From positions 186,001-250,000 of the forward strand of contig JBCAML010000001.1 in NCBI GenBank assembly GCA_038503075.1: DNA of 64,000 nucleotides, read 5' to 3'. This DNA comes from Gyromitra esculenta. Its lineage: Eukaryota; Ascomycota; Pezizomycetes; Pezizales; Discinaceae. Below, piece by piece: positions 26,152 through 38,100 of this stretch. The position numbers were made by a program, and so were the translations under genes. Numbering within the stretch: position 1 is the stretch's first letter; each line of letters opens with the position of its first letter. The notes under the pieces were generated by a model. It was not told the origin of the DNA. It was given only the letters and a program-made list of their open reading frames with translations, and made no database searches.

Positions 26152-26223
26152 GGTTTTGTAGTGTAATGGCTAGCACCCGGGATTCTGATTTCCGTAATCT
26201 GGGTTCGACTCCCAGCAAGACCT
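26152..26223 (+). tRNA. tRNA-Gln (anticodon CTG)
   Basis: 72 nt, no intron. Acceptor stem GGTTTTG pairs with CAAGACC (one T-G), followed by discriminator T. The D arm is GTG...CAC. Anticodon stem CGGGA/TTCCG (one G-T wobble) encloses loop TTCTGAT, giving anticodon CTG, which reads CAG. T arm CTGGG/CCCAG encloses TTCGACT. It is 550 bp upstream of a near-identical tRNA-Gln with anticodon TTG on the same strand. A T-rich run follows at 26230, suitable as a Pol III terminator. Confidence 0.93.
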
Positions 26224-26773
26224 TCTATTTTGGTTTTTTTTTTTTCCCCAGGCATCTTTTTCCATAATCGTAAGATTTCCAAGAAATCTTCCTGGTATCC
26301 TTGTAAAAAATCTCTCCCAGGCACCTTTAGAGAACTGGGCCTCAGTTAGCGCGATCAGCAGCAGAATTGTACCCGACCGGCGACACCAAGTAGATGAGAA
26401 CCAACGACAATACCAATGGAAGAGCCGATCATCACTAAGCAATATAATTTTCTACAGAGCGCTACATTAAGGGTTTATTCAAGTCTTCAAAGCGATAGCA
26501 ATGAAATCGCACTACACACCAAAACGTGGTGTTGGCGCAAACCCTAACCCATACTTGCGATGTGGGAGCATTGGTAATTCCACAGTTTGAGTGATAGGTC
26601 ATGATTTCTGTTGCCACAACTTCTATAAATCAATGGGCCGCGATAATTTTCTTCGCCAGATGATCGGCTGCACTAGTTACAGTCGCTGGTCTGGGTGGGT
26701 GGACAATTGTGTGTGTAATTCGTCAAAAGAGGTTGCTATTTAGCGACCAAAAGCGGAGGCTAGGCATGTACTG
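26224..26773. other. spacer between the two tRNA-Gln genes
   Basis: No gene supported. It contains AACCCTAACCC at 26540-26550. Confidence 0.5.
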
Positions 26774-26845
26774 GGTTTTGTAGTGTAATGGATAGCACAC
26801 GGGATTTTGATTCCCGTAATCTGGGTTCGATCCCCAGCAAGACCT
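26774..26845 (+). tRNA. tRNA-Gln (anticodon TTG)
   Basis: 72 nt, no intron. Same acceptor stem and T stem as the upstream copy. Anticodon stem CGGGA/TCCCG is fully paired and encloses TTTTGAT, giving anticodon TTG, which reads CAA (and CAG by wobble). T loop is TTCGATC. Flanked downstream by a T-rich stretch around 26857-26880. Confidence 0.95.
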
Positions 26846-27864
26846 GTATTCAAAACTTTTATTTTTTAACTCTTTGTTTTTGGAGGTCCAAGAGATGTTA
26901 AGGATGCTAGGATGTGGTTTTTGAGGTTGGGGTTTTTTGTAGCATTATTCCATCCTGTGCGTGGTTTGGGCGTTATGGCGCGTACTGTGTGTACCCGTCC
27001 GGTCCGGATGAATGGGTGATTGCATGTACATGTATCTATGACTTTCTTGACGAGGGCACTCAAAAAGACCCCTGAATGCGATATGAACAGTTCTACGTAG
27101 TTATACATAATATTAAGACCGCTATCTAGATACAATCAAAAAAATTCAGCCACTTGTTAAACCCCGCGAATTTAAAACTATAAGTTTAGCAGCGGGTCTT
27201 GGTGCCGTGCCAACCCTAACCCTAATTATATTAATGTCGCTCTTGGACTGGAAAAAACCCAAGATTTGCGATAATTTTCGATAATCAGGCATCTCTAAGG
27301 ATAATGTCAGAAGGCTCTTTTCGGCACCACAGCATATGCCTAAATATAATAATGTGGTTTAACCTATATCGTAAATTGAAGCGAGGTACGATAGGGAGCT
27401 ACATGTGAGTTAGAGAGCACAGGTGCTCCTTTGTAACAAGGGCTCGGGTGATGAATAAATTTAGCCCCCAGGATGCATTGTCTTATCAAGAGACCCACAT
27501 TTGCAAGTATGGAGAACTGCGGACTTCGTTACCACCATTGAGGGACCCGCAGTGATTCAAGGTCGAGTGACCGTATCGAGTGAGATTTAGTGATGCAGAT
27601 GATATGCCCCATGACTAGAATAGTTTCAGTTGAGGAACCTTGAAAGAGCACAGAACATGTAGCAAGTAGTACCCCGCCCAACCCAGATAAACCCAAGCTT
27701 AAGTGTTTCTAGGCATACCAAACGCCTACTATCTAATCCGGATCTAATCTAATCCACCGCGGCAACTCCCGCATCCGAACGCATCTCACGCGTATCCTCC
27801 ATCCTTCGCTATAAACCCAACAACACGAAGCCCTCCTCTCCCATTGACAGCCCCACCAGCAGCC
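26846..27864. other. intergenic stretch
   Basis: No gene supported. Holds AACCCTAACCCTAA at 27212-27225, a telomere-like two-unit repeat. Confidence 0.5.
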
Positions 27865-28851
27865 ATGGCTTCGAAATCAACATACCCGCTCTACAACACC
27901 ACCTACACCCTCCACCGCCTTTCCCCCCTGCACGCATTCCCCGCGCTCTCCTCCGCCCCGGACCTGGCCCAGCACGCCAAATCCCTCCTCTCCATCCTGC
28001 GCGGCGATGTGCTCCGTGGCGTACGTGTGCGCGCTGGCGACGACGACGACGAAGCCCTTGGCCGTGCCGGAAAACTAAAATCCGTATCCTGGAAACCCCT
28101 GTCCACCCAAGCGCGCTGGCGTGAACAACAACAGCAGCACCAAGAGGAAGACGAAGAAGTCCATGAAGCCAACGAAGCCAACGAAGCCACCGCCGACCCG
28201 CGAGGAGTACTAATTGAAATCATATACGAAAAAAGCACATACACCGCGCTCCTACTCCTACCAATAACACCACCCTCCTCCCCCACAGCCTCAACACGGG
28301 AATTCACATCCCTTCCGCTGCTGCTGTCACGGTTGCCGAAGAGTCTGCGGGAGACGCTGGTCCACTATCTAGAGTCTACATTCGACACCCTACCCTTGCC
28401 GCTCTGCCTCGATTCCCACGCCCTCAAGAAGATGCTCGAGAAGTGGATCGATGCCACGTTGGCCGATACCGAGAGCGCGGGTAAAGATATACAGCTGGTT
28501 TTCTCGCCCCCGTTACCGACTTCGCTGAAGGCGATCACGATCACGGTGCCGCGCGCGGACGTGGTGGGGTTCTATAAGCGCGGGAAAAAGCTAGTGGCTG
28601 CGGGGGACGCGGAGGAAGGTGCGTTTTTTGAGGCACTGAGACACTATGCGAAGGGTACTATGGGGCTTGATATTGCTGCATTGAGTGTTATGAAAGTTGC
28701 GTGTGGTGGGTTTGTGGTGGGTGTTGGAGTGGGCGGGGGACCGGGGAAGGTTAAGATTTTTATTCCTAGAGATGAGGATGCCGGGGAGAGCGCGGCGGAG
28801 GGGTTGGTGAAGGGGTTGGTGGAGGCGAGTTTGGTGGCCGCGTTGAGGTAG
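27865..28851 (+). CDS. FTA1: probable kinetochore Sim4-complex subunit Fta1 (CENP-L family)
   Basis: Single exon, 328 aa, from the ATG at 27865 (there is no upstream ATG in this open frame). The N-terminus YPLYNTTYTLHRLSPLH and the following LAQHAKSLLSILRGDVLRGVRV match the pattern I recall for fungal Fta1/CENP-L proteins. A low-complexity acidic/Gln insertion (QQQQHQEEDEEVHEANEANEA) follows near residues 90-112. The C-terminal half has an amphipathic, Gly/Val-rich region (SVMKVACGGFVVGVGVGGG). Fta1 is part of the constitutive centromere-associated network and helps link centromeric chromatin to the outer kinetochore in the nucleus. The gene is GC-rich relative to its flanks. Identification is from memory of family pattern only. 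Confidence 0.62.
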   Translation: MASKSTYPLYNTTYTLHRLSPLHAFPALSSAPDLAQHAKSLLSILRGDVLRGVRVRAGDDDDEALGRAGKLKSVSWKPLSTQARWREQQQQHQEEDEEVHEANEANEATADPRGVLIEIIYEKSTYTALLLLPITPPSSPTASTREFTSLPLLLSRLPKSLRETLVHYLESTFDTLPLPLCLDSHALKKMLEKWIDATLADTESAGKDIQLVFSPPLPTSLKAITITVPRADVVGFYKRGKKLVAAGDAEEGAFFEALRHYAKGTMGLDIAALSVMKVACGGFVVGVGVGGGPGKVKIFIPRDEDAGESAAEGLVKGLVEASLVAALR

Positions 28852-30278
28852 TGGTTAATGGGTGGATTGTTTCTTTACTGTTTCTTTTTTTGTTTTTTTA
28901 AATGGGGGTCTGGGTTGGGGGTTTGGCGTAATTGCTGGTTTGTGGGGTGAAATGAGGTACTTTGGGGTATGGTACGGTAAAAGACTTGAAATAAGATTCG
29001 GTACTACATAATTTTTAGACGCTATCTAGAGCTGGTATTTGTTAGATAGTACATGCTTTGAAATACAGATAATATGATGCTTTCGGTCCTAGGGAAGATA
29101 CCATGTCGTATTTCGCTCCTCACTAACTGACTACATGCACATATATTGGGGGTGGGATATGATAGCTTGCTCAGGCACATAGCAAGAGGTTTATGGCTGG
29201 CTGGCGTTGGATCGGCATCTACATGCATGCATGTAGAAAATGGGAAAAGTTTCGAGTGGATGGGCTGGATGAACAGTGAAGTGAGTTCAGTCATACATGT
29301 GTATGTAGTCACAAGGGGATCAGACAGGCCAGGTAAAAAGGGCATCGAGGGTGTGGAAAGTGAGGAACTGCACAGGAAGCTCGAAATACATGTAGATACA
29401 TGTGGTCCCTAGAAAACCGTAACCTCCATAGATTAAACAAGACAGCTAGGCATCGTAACAAATACATGTACCTATTAAAATCACGCGCTTCCATATCTTA
29501 TTGAAATCGTGCTCAAGAGACCAGTTCCTGTTAGGGTTCTTTGTACATCATATATTATCACTCTTACCGTCCCCTCCCACATCGCAGTGCCACCTCCAGA
29601 AGTACTTACAGCTCGCACTATCACTAATACGACAATAACAAAAAGAAGCCACACATCAACTAACCGTACAGAAATCACCATTCTTCCCCCAGACACACTG
29701 TGTAACCAATCCACCAACCTAACCCCGTCTCAACCTATCACTCGCACCTCCCTAGTTAACCCACCCACCGGCTATTTCCAATATTCACGAGTCCAGGCCT
29801 TTAACTACATCTAAATATATCTAAATATATCTCTAATCACTCTATACTCTATACTCTGTGCCTCCGGCTTGTTTGTGGGGGGTTTGTACGGGTTTCTTGT
29901 TGGTCAGCGCATATCGGCCGAAACAATGCTACTTGTGGTGAGGCTGCTGATAAATCAGTGCGCCAACCACCTTGTTCTGGCGCGCATGCTTTTTCTAAAT
30001 AACTTCAGCCGGAATGAGGTACGAATAACCCACAATGCGGTCTGAATGCTTCGGCCGAGAATCGGGTTGGGGTTTATCCTCCCTTTGTAATGTCGCGATC
30101 GCTTAGTGGCAGCATAGTAGAGTTGTGTGTGTTTAGCTTGCGAGGGATTGGTATATATATGTCTACAAAGAGCTCATGGAGTCTATATCAAAATCAAGAT
30201 AGAAAGCCATATCAACAGCTTCTGATAAAACCAAAGCAGCAAACTCCAAATCCAATATTCAAATCCACAATATCAACA
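28852..30278. other. intergenic stretch
   Basis: No gene supported. It is rich in ATGTA/TACAT steps: several palindromic ACATGTA-type words occur between 29110 and 29470. ORFs on both strands around 29481-29814 shadow each other and show no family features. Confidence 0.45.
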
Positions 30279-31464
30279 ATGTCTAACACCGCAGCCGTCC
30301 TCACCGCCGCTAAAACGCCCCTCGAGATCCAAACCCTCCCAATTCCAGTTCCCAATGATGGCGAAGTCCTCATCAAGGTACACTCTATTTACTTCTTCTT
30401 CGTGTTCCGCCTACTAACAAACCGCAACTAGAACACTGCAATTGGACTGAACCCAATTGACGGTAAGGTCGCCCGCTGGGCCATCTTCCCCATCAAGTAT
30501 CCTGCCATTTTGGGCACTACTGTAGCTGGCACAGTCCAGGAATCCAAGAACCCGCGGTTCAAGGCCGGAGATCGTGTTATGACTTATCTGCCCTGGTATT
30601 ACACGGGTGATAATCGACAAGGGGGATTTCAGGAGTATTCGGTTGCGGTTGGACCGACTATTGCTAAGGTGTGCATAATGTCTTTTTGCCCTTATCCTGG
30701 TTATAAGGTGCTAATAGTAGGTGTAGATCCCAGATCACCTATCCTTCGAAAGGGCCTCTTCCTTCCCAATGAATTCCGTCATTGCAGCAGGAGCCCTCTT
30801 CAAAATCTTAGGGCTAGAAAAGCCAACCGACTGGAGAAACCCCACGCCCAACAACAAAACTATCTTACTCTGGGGCGGCTCCAGTTCAGTCGGTGGCTAC
30901 GCCATCCAGCTCGCTGTTATGGTACTACCCCCCACCCACATTCTTATCCTCCTCATTAACAATTCCTAGGCCGGTTATAAAGTCATCACCACCGCGTCCC
31001 CTCATAATTTCGAGTACGTCCGTTCTCTCGGCGCTGCGGCTGTCTACGACCACTCAGACCCCTCCAGCGCTGCGGCTATTGCCGCACATGCGCCGTTCGC
31101 TGGGATCCTCGATAACGCTGGCGTTCCGGCATCCCATAACGCCATCTTAGAAGTCTTGAAAATTATTCATGCGCCCAATCCACCCTCTGGGGTGATCCAT
31201 ACGTTGCTTCCCGTGATGGTGGAAGACCCAAGTTGGCCTGAGACTGTGACGAGGCCACAGGTGCTTTATAATACTACGGCACCGGAGAATAGGGAGTTTG
31301 CGGACTGGCTGTGGAGCGAGGGTGGGTTCTTGGAGACGGTGTTGGAGGAGGGAGGACTTAGGGAGACGCCGGTGGAAGTTATCGGGGGGCTGGAAAAGAT
31401 TGATTGGGGGCTAGATGAGATGTTAAAGGGGGTTAGTGCGAAGAAGTTGGTGGTTGTTGTCTAA
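30279..31464 (+). CDS. medium-chain dehydrogenase/reductase (zinc-independent oxidoreductase, CipB/enoyl-reductase type)
   Basis: Exons 30279-30377, 30432-30668, 30727-30921 and 30970-31464, with introns of 54, 58 and 48 bp all in phase 0; 341 aa. The N-terminal GroES-like domain has GLNPIDGKV, PAILGTTVAGTVQ and FKAGDRVMTYLPW. The Rossmann domain has the NAD(P)-binding signature LLWGGSSSVGGYAIQLA followed by AGYKVITTASPHNFEYVRSLGAAAVYDH. The usual structural zinc cysteines are absent. Such proteins reduce C=C or C=O bonds with NADPH; the group includes stand-alone enoyl reductases as well as stress-induced oxidoreductases, and sequence alone does not decide between them. Confidence 0.87.
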
Positions 31465-32456
31465 GCAGGGTGGAGGATTTAAGTATGGTAAAAGCGGAGA
31501 AGGCTGGATTGCTGGAGAGAGAGTATTAGTTAGGATGCTGTTTTTAAGATAGTAAGGGATTGCTTGCCTGGAATATAACAATGCCTGAAGCGAGTTGTGA
31601 TTTAGCGATCAAGTGAGACAGCTATGCCCCAGTACTTAAATGGTTCTTTTTTAAGCAAGGTAAAAACGAGAAACTACCGTTTATCGATATCATAGTGCTG
31701 TGATAAATCACTCGTTAAGTACGGATTTGAAATCTATAGCTTCTTTTAACTTAAGTGAAGCAGAGATCACAAGTCGGCTTATTTCATTCATCTCAGCTAT
31801 CCCAATACCTGCATTCAACCACATTAGCCCAGCTCTTTGAAGCTATTCAGCACACGTCCAAGCTGCAACCTTAAACCAACCTCAACTCAATAAGCCCAAC
31901 TCGGAAGAGTATTCCCACCCACAACCATATCCAGACGAGAGGTCAGGCATGGATGCGCAGCAGGCGTGCTAATCGTTTCTGTATTTGCGAGGGGGAAAGT
32001 AGAAAATACTCGGAAGCGGTGAGCTGGAAGGACGAGGTTACACATTCCCGAGTGATTGATTTTCTTATCCTCTCTTATCGACGACACCCACGAATCTCGC
32101 AATGTTAAAACATCTCCGAAAAGAGAGTATTTGTGCTGCAAAAACTCGCTAAAGATTTTTTAAGCACAATATAAATGCTTCCAGAGAGTTATACAGAAAA
32201 TGGTGCATTTGCTGTGGCCCCTCTCCGGACACCGCGTTATGGTCCCGTCGTCCCAAACATTTTGGCCCAACGAAAAACCTCAACCCCAGCCAGGCCCTAC
32301 TTCACCTCGTCCCGTTAACTTCCTCACCACCACCACCACCACCTCTCCTCCTCCTCCTCCTCTTCTCTGCTATCTCCCCATCTCCCTTCCTTTCTTCATC
32401 CTACCCCGAAGATCTACTCCTCTCCCTTCGATTCACCCCTCAATTGATACGCAGTC
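31465..32456. other. intergenic stretch with pyrimidine-rich leader
   Basis: No gene supported. From about 32320 to 32400 the plus strand holds CACCACCACCACCACCTC and CTCCTCCTCCTCCTCTTC, a simple-sequence leader immediately before the pyruvate dehydrogenase E2 gene. Confidence 0.55.
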
Positions 32457-34313
32457 ATGTCGGCCACAGCGGTTCTTTCAAGAGCTTCGTCTCGTGGTGT
32501 GGCTTCATGCCTGAGGAACAGTGGGATTAGGAGTGCTGGGCTGCTAAGAGTGTATGTATTTATCTCATATTCTACAATTCTACATTCTGCATAGAGCAGT
32601 TTTGCGCAATAAGTGGGTTTCGCTGGGATGGCGAAATCTATAATATACATGTGGTGGGGTATCTCTGGTGATCTGCGGCGCACGTATTTTTTTTCTTTCT
32701 TCATTATCATAGACACTGTTATTGGGATCATTCGCTGATAGTTTTTATTTTTAATAGTAGAAATCAACCGCAATGCCTTTCTGCGCTCTCCCGGTTTTAT
32801 GCTTCAAAATGTATAGTTCTTGTCTTGAAGAATTGTGGAGATGCGGAGATGATGCTGACTTGAAGGATAGCATACCCCCCTCACACCGTCGTCACTATGC
32901 CGGCGCTCTCTCCAACAATGACTTCGGGGAATATTGGAGTGTGGCAGAAGAAGCCCGGCGACACTATTGCCCCGGGAGATGTGTTGGTTGAGATTGAGAC
33001 GGACAAGGCTCAGATGGACTTTGAGTACCAGGAGGACGGTGTCCTGGCCAAGGTCCTGAAGGACAGTGGATCAAAGGACATCGCTGTCGGAAATGTAGGC
33101 TTTGCCTTTTCTTTATAATTTTTACTCTGATCTGGGATTACGTTGGATTAGAGTAAAAGTGCTGATTATGTGGTTGTACAGCCAATTGCCATCCTTGTCG
33201 AGGACGGTGCAGACGTTGAGGCTTTCGCCGACTTTACCGTCGAGAACGCCGGCGGTGAAGCCAAGGCTCCTCCCCCGCCAAAGGAAGAGGCCTCCGAGTC
33301 TTCTGAACCACCCAAGCCAGCACCAACTGAGACAAAATCCGAGGAGTCCTCCTCAAGTGGCGGCCGTATCGAAACCGTCCTTGACCGTGATGGGCGCATT
33401 GCGATCTCGCCTCTTGCCAAGAAGCTCGCCCTCGAGAAGGGAATCCCCATCAAGGGTATTAAGGGCACCGGTGAAGGTGGCCGCATTACCAAGGCCGACG
33501 TTGAAAAGGCCACCTCCAAGGGCGCTTCCGGCGCTGCCCCAGCTGCCGCAGCAAGCACCGACACCCCACTGACCTCTATGCGCAAGACCATTGCGTCTCG
33601 TCTTACAAACTCCAAGAACACCAACCCCCACTACTACGTCTCGACTACCCTCTCCGTCGGAAAGCTTCTTAAGCTCCGCGCTGCGCTCAATGCCAGCGCA
33701 AAGGGTGAATACAAGCTCTCTGTCAACGACTTCCTCATCAAGGCCGTTGCCGCGGCGCTCCTTAAGGTCCCCACTGTCAACTCGTCATACCGTGAGGATG
33801 AGGGTGTGATCCGTACTTTCAGCACCGCCGATATCTCCGTTGCTGTCGCCACCCCCGTCGGACTCATGACCCCGATCGTCAAGAACGCCAACGCGAGGGG
33901 CCTTGTGAGCATCTCGCAGGAGGTCAAGTCGTTATCCGGAAAGGCGAGGGACGGAAAGCTGAAGCCGGAAGAGTACCAGGGCGGTACTTTCACCATCTCG
34001 AATATGGGCATGAACCCGGCGGTCGAGAGGTTCACAGCCATCATTAACCCTCCGCAGGCGGGGATTTTGGCAGTGGGCACGGTGAGGAAGGTTGCGGTTG
34101 AGGGGAAAGACGGCGGTATCGAGTGGGACGAACAAATTATTGTCACTGGATCGTTTGATCACCGGTAAGTCACTACTTTGCTTTGTGGTATTTTTGTGAA
34201 TGTTGAATTGATGCTAATTGATCTGCTGTAGGGTCGTTGACGGAGCTGTCGGTGGAGAGTTTGTGAGGGAGTTGAAGAAGTTTGTAGAGAACCCATTGGA
34301 GTTGTTGCTGTAA
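32457..34313 (+). CDS. LAT1: dihydrolipoamide acetyltransferase, E2 of pyruvate dehydrogenase (mitochondrial)
   Basis: Five exons: 32457-32551, 32761-32810, 32871-33094, 33182-34164 and 34232-34313; 477 aa. The first two exons encode a basic, Ser/Arg-rich mitochondrial leader ending in FYAS. One lipoyl domain follows (MPALSPTM...[17 protein letters not shown], with the lipoylated Lys). After an Ala/Pro/Glu linker comes the peripheral subunit-binding domain ([17 protein letters not shown]...[14 protein letters not shown]), then the catalytic acyltransferase domain closing with the active-site motif [14 protein letters not shown], which is completed across the last intron. The enzyme transfers acetyl groups from lipoyl-lysine to CoA in the mitochondrial matrix and forms the PDH core. 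Length fits fungal E2 (about 450-480 aa). Confidence 0.97.
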
Positions 34314-35106
34314 AGCGTAGCAACTGGTGATGGGAGTGAATGAGCGGGATGGGATGGAGGGGGGCGGGTTGGGGAAAGAGTACTTGGTATAGACGGAAAT
34401 GATGTGGAGAAAAAGCGGGCATCTTGTGAGCGTAAAAGCAAGCTTTATGGATGCCCTTGTTATTTTTGAATTGCATGGCGTGTATAATCAACTTCAACTT
34501 TTTATTATGTTTCCTTTTCGCCTGTTGCTTTCAGGGTTTGTTTTCAAGAGAATACGAGTGGATTCGCTCTGATAATGATTGCTTTTTTCCAAGACGGAAG
34601 ACCGCAGGGAGGCTCTGCGGAGGGACGGCAGTGATTGGAAGGGTTTCATAAGCGGGCGATAGCGAGATGTGTCCTCTTGCGACGCTGAGATGGGCAGAGG
34701 GGGGATTAAATGGGGGAATGCGGTGAATAGTTGGAGATATCAAGTGCAGATGGCTATCTTCAGTCTGTGTTCTACTGGGTGTATCTGGTGAGGCTGAATG
34801 GCCAAGGGTGTTGCAGCCAATCAAAATAAAATAAATAAAAACGATTTCTGTTGCGGGATTGATCGGGCACGACATCATCTTCTTCCTCAACGTGTCTCTT
34901 CTCTGCCCTTCTTCTCCTTTTCCCCTTTCGGTTTCTTCTTTCTCTTCGTCTTCTTTCTCTTGTTCTTCTCGTTCTCGTTCTTCTTCTTCTCTTCCTCTTC
35001 TTTTCATTTCCCTTCTGTTCCATCCCTTCCCATAATAGAAGAAACCAAACATACGTCAACAGAGGTCCATCCTCCCTCCTCGCCATTCCCGCGATCAATC
35101 GCGACC
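34314..35106. other. intergenic stretch with long pyrimidine tract
   Basis: Contains the 3' flank of the E2 gene and, at 34880-35035, an almost pure C/T tract (TTCTTCTCTTCCTCTTCTTT-type) ending 70 bp before the P5A ATPase start; presumably its 5' leader or core promoter. No gene supported. Confidence 0.55.
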
Positions 35107-38100
35107 ATGGCCTCATCAACGCCCCCTTATCCCCCAACGCCCCCCATCAAGTTCGTTTCCCCCCTCTCTCCATCCCCATATTTACAGTCTAACACAGAAA
35201 ATTCCAGGCTCCCGCTAGTAAATTCCCCCCAGATCGCTTCCTCGACACTCCTTAACCCGCTCCCGCCACTGCTGCGACTATACTCATGGCCCTTCCTGGC
35301 GGCGTATCCGGCGCTGTTTACACTGTACCTGTCGCAAGAGAGCTATGATCGCTATTTCCAGAGCCAGGAGTGGACGGTGTTGTACTTTTTGTGTCTGTTT
35401 GGTGCGCAGAGTTTGGTCTGGTTGGGATGTCATTGGAGTATGGCGTGGAGAGCTTGGATTACGGGGATGAAGGTGGGTTCTATCTTCCGCTCCCCCCGGC
35501 TTTTTGCTACTACTACTGCTACTACTGGGATGGGGGGTTTGGGCTAATGATGGAGGTATAGGCTTCAAGGGTTGAGGATGCTAGATTGATTAAGGTTATG
35601 CCGGTTGAGAATGCTGGTGCTGCGGATATTTGCGAGCTTGTTCACGATAAGGTGGGTTTTCTATGCGCCGTGATGAGGGGAAGTTTTTTTTGGGTGGCGA
35701 TGGTGCTGATTTTGCTGCAGACTGCTGGGAAGGAAGAGATCTCGTTCTTATTCCAGAAACGTCGCTTCCTTTACTCCCCCGAAACTGGCTCTTTCTCGCC
35801 GCTCGTCTACCCCGTTGACAACCATCCGAAACTCGCCGATTACCAGCTTACCCGTGGTCTGAAGGGCGAGAAGGAGATTATTCGTCTGGCACACCATTAT
35901 GGTCTTAACTCGTTCGATATCCCGGTTCCGACCTTCGGCGAACTGTTTAAGGAGCATGCTGTGGCGCCGTTTTTCGTCTTTCAGCTGTTTTGCGTGGGTC
36001 TTTGGTGTCTTGATGAATATTGGTACTACTCGATCTTCACGCTGTTCATGCTCGTCGCTTTCGAATCGACGGTTGTGTGGCAGCGCCAGAGAACCTTGAC
36101 GGAGTTCCGTGGAATGAGCATTAAGCCGTATCCGATCTGGGTCCACCGTTCTAATAAATGGACTGAGATTCAGTCTGACCAGCTGCTTCCGGGGGATCTC
36201 GTCTCCGTTGGACGCACGAAGGAGGACTCGGGAGTTGCCTGTGATATGATTTTAATTTCGGGAACTGCGATTGTCAATGAAGCTATGTTGTCTGGAGAAT
36301 CTACACCGTTGCTGAAGGACTCTGTTGCGCTGCGACCTGGCGAGGCGGATATCGACGTTGAGGGACTTGATAAGAACGCGATGCTCTACGGCGGAACCAA
36401 GGTTCTACAGATCACACACAACACCGCGAACCCCGACGATGCATCGCTGGAGAATAAATCTGGTATTAGACCACCTCCTGATAATGGCGCTCTTGCAGTT
36501 GTCACTCGTACTGGGTTTGAAACCTCGCAGGGATCGCTTGTTCGCACTATGATCTACTCTACCGAACGTGTGTCTGCAAATAACGCCGAGGCTCTACTGT
36601 TTATCTTGTTTTTGCTCATGTTTGCCATTGCCGCGAGTTGGTATGTCTGGACTGAGGGTGTGCAGAAGGACCGGAAACGCAGCAAGCTTCTGTTGGATTG
36701 TGTTTTGATCATTACCTCTGTCGTTCCCCCGGAACTACCTATGGAGCTGTCATTGGCCGTGAACACGTCTCTAGCTGCGCTGAGCAAGTATGCCATCTAC
36801 TGCACTGAGCCGTTCCGAATCCCGTATGCGGGTCGTGTCGATGTCTGCTGTTTCGATAAAACCGGAACCCTCACGGGCGAGGATCTTGTCGTTGATGGCA
36901 TTGCCGGCCTCGTACCGGGCGATATGGCAAAGCTGAAGAAGGTTGAGCAGGTTGGCGGCGAAACGACGCTCGTATTGGCTACCGCACACGCACTTGTCAA
37001 GCTCGATGAAGGCGAAGTTGTCGGCGATCCTATGGAGAAGGCTACCCTCACTGCGCTCGGATGGACACTTGGACGTGGCGACACCTTGACTAGTAAAGCG
37101 ACTGCGTCTGCCCCTGGAAGCGCATTCTCATCCCCGGCTGGCATTGTCCAGATTAAACGTCGGTTCCAGTTCTCATCGCTGCTGAAGCGTCAAAGCTCCA
37201 TCGCCTCCGTCATGGTCAACCACAATGGAAAAAAATCAAGAGCTACGTTTGTCGGTGTTAAAGGTGCTCCCGAGACTGTCCGGAAGATGTTGATCGATGT
37301 ACCACCGAACTATGAGGAGACTTTCAAGTACTTTACCCGTCGCGGCTCCCGTGTTTTAGCATTAGCATATAAGTATCTTTCCACCGAGGGCGAAATGGGG
37401 GCTGCGAAGATCAATGCGTTGAAGCGGGAGGATGCTGAGTCCAATCTTGTGTTTGCTGGGTTCTTGGTTTTGCAGTGTCCGTTGAAGGATGATGCGAAGA
37501 GTACCGTTAGGATGCTGAATGAGAGCTCCCATCGCGTGGTTATGATTACCGGTGATAATCCGTTGACGGCTGTTCATGTTGCGAGGGAAGTCGAGATTGT
37601 CGACCGTGATGTTTTGATCTTGGATGCGCCGGAAGAAGGGACCCCTGGTGATCATGAACTAGTTTGGAGAAACGTTGAGGAGACTACGATTATTCCGGTT
37701 GACCCGACTGCACCTATTGATAAGGAGATTCTGAAGAATAAGGATATCTGTATCACGGGTTATGCACTTGGTAAGATGCAGGATCAGCCTGGCGTCGTTG
37801 ATCTGCTTCGTCATACTTGGGTTTATGCTCGTGTTTCACCGGCTCAGAAGGTTTATTTTTATCCTATCTAACTTTGTGGTTCCCTATATCCATGGTACTA
37901 ACTGTTACATCAGGAATTCATTCTCAATGGTCTTAAATCTGCTGGTTATACTACACTCATGTGCGGCGACGGAACCAACGACGTCGGCGCACTAAAACAG
38001 GCCCATATTGGTGTCGCCCTCCTGAACGGCTCCGAAGACGATCTCCGCCGCATCGCAGAACACTACCGCATCACCAAGTTCAAGGAAATGTACGAAAAGC

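Noticed and set aside
29481..29814. ORFs on both strands near 29.5 kb
   Set aside because: Mutual shadows in low-complexity, Thr/Ser- or Val-rich translation; no evidence of a gene.
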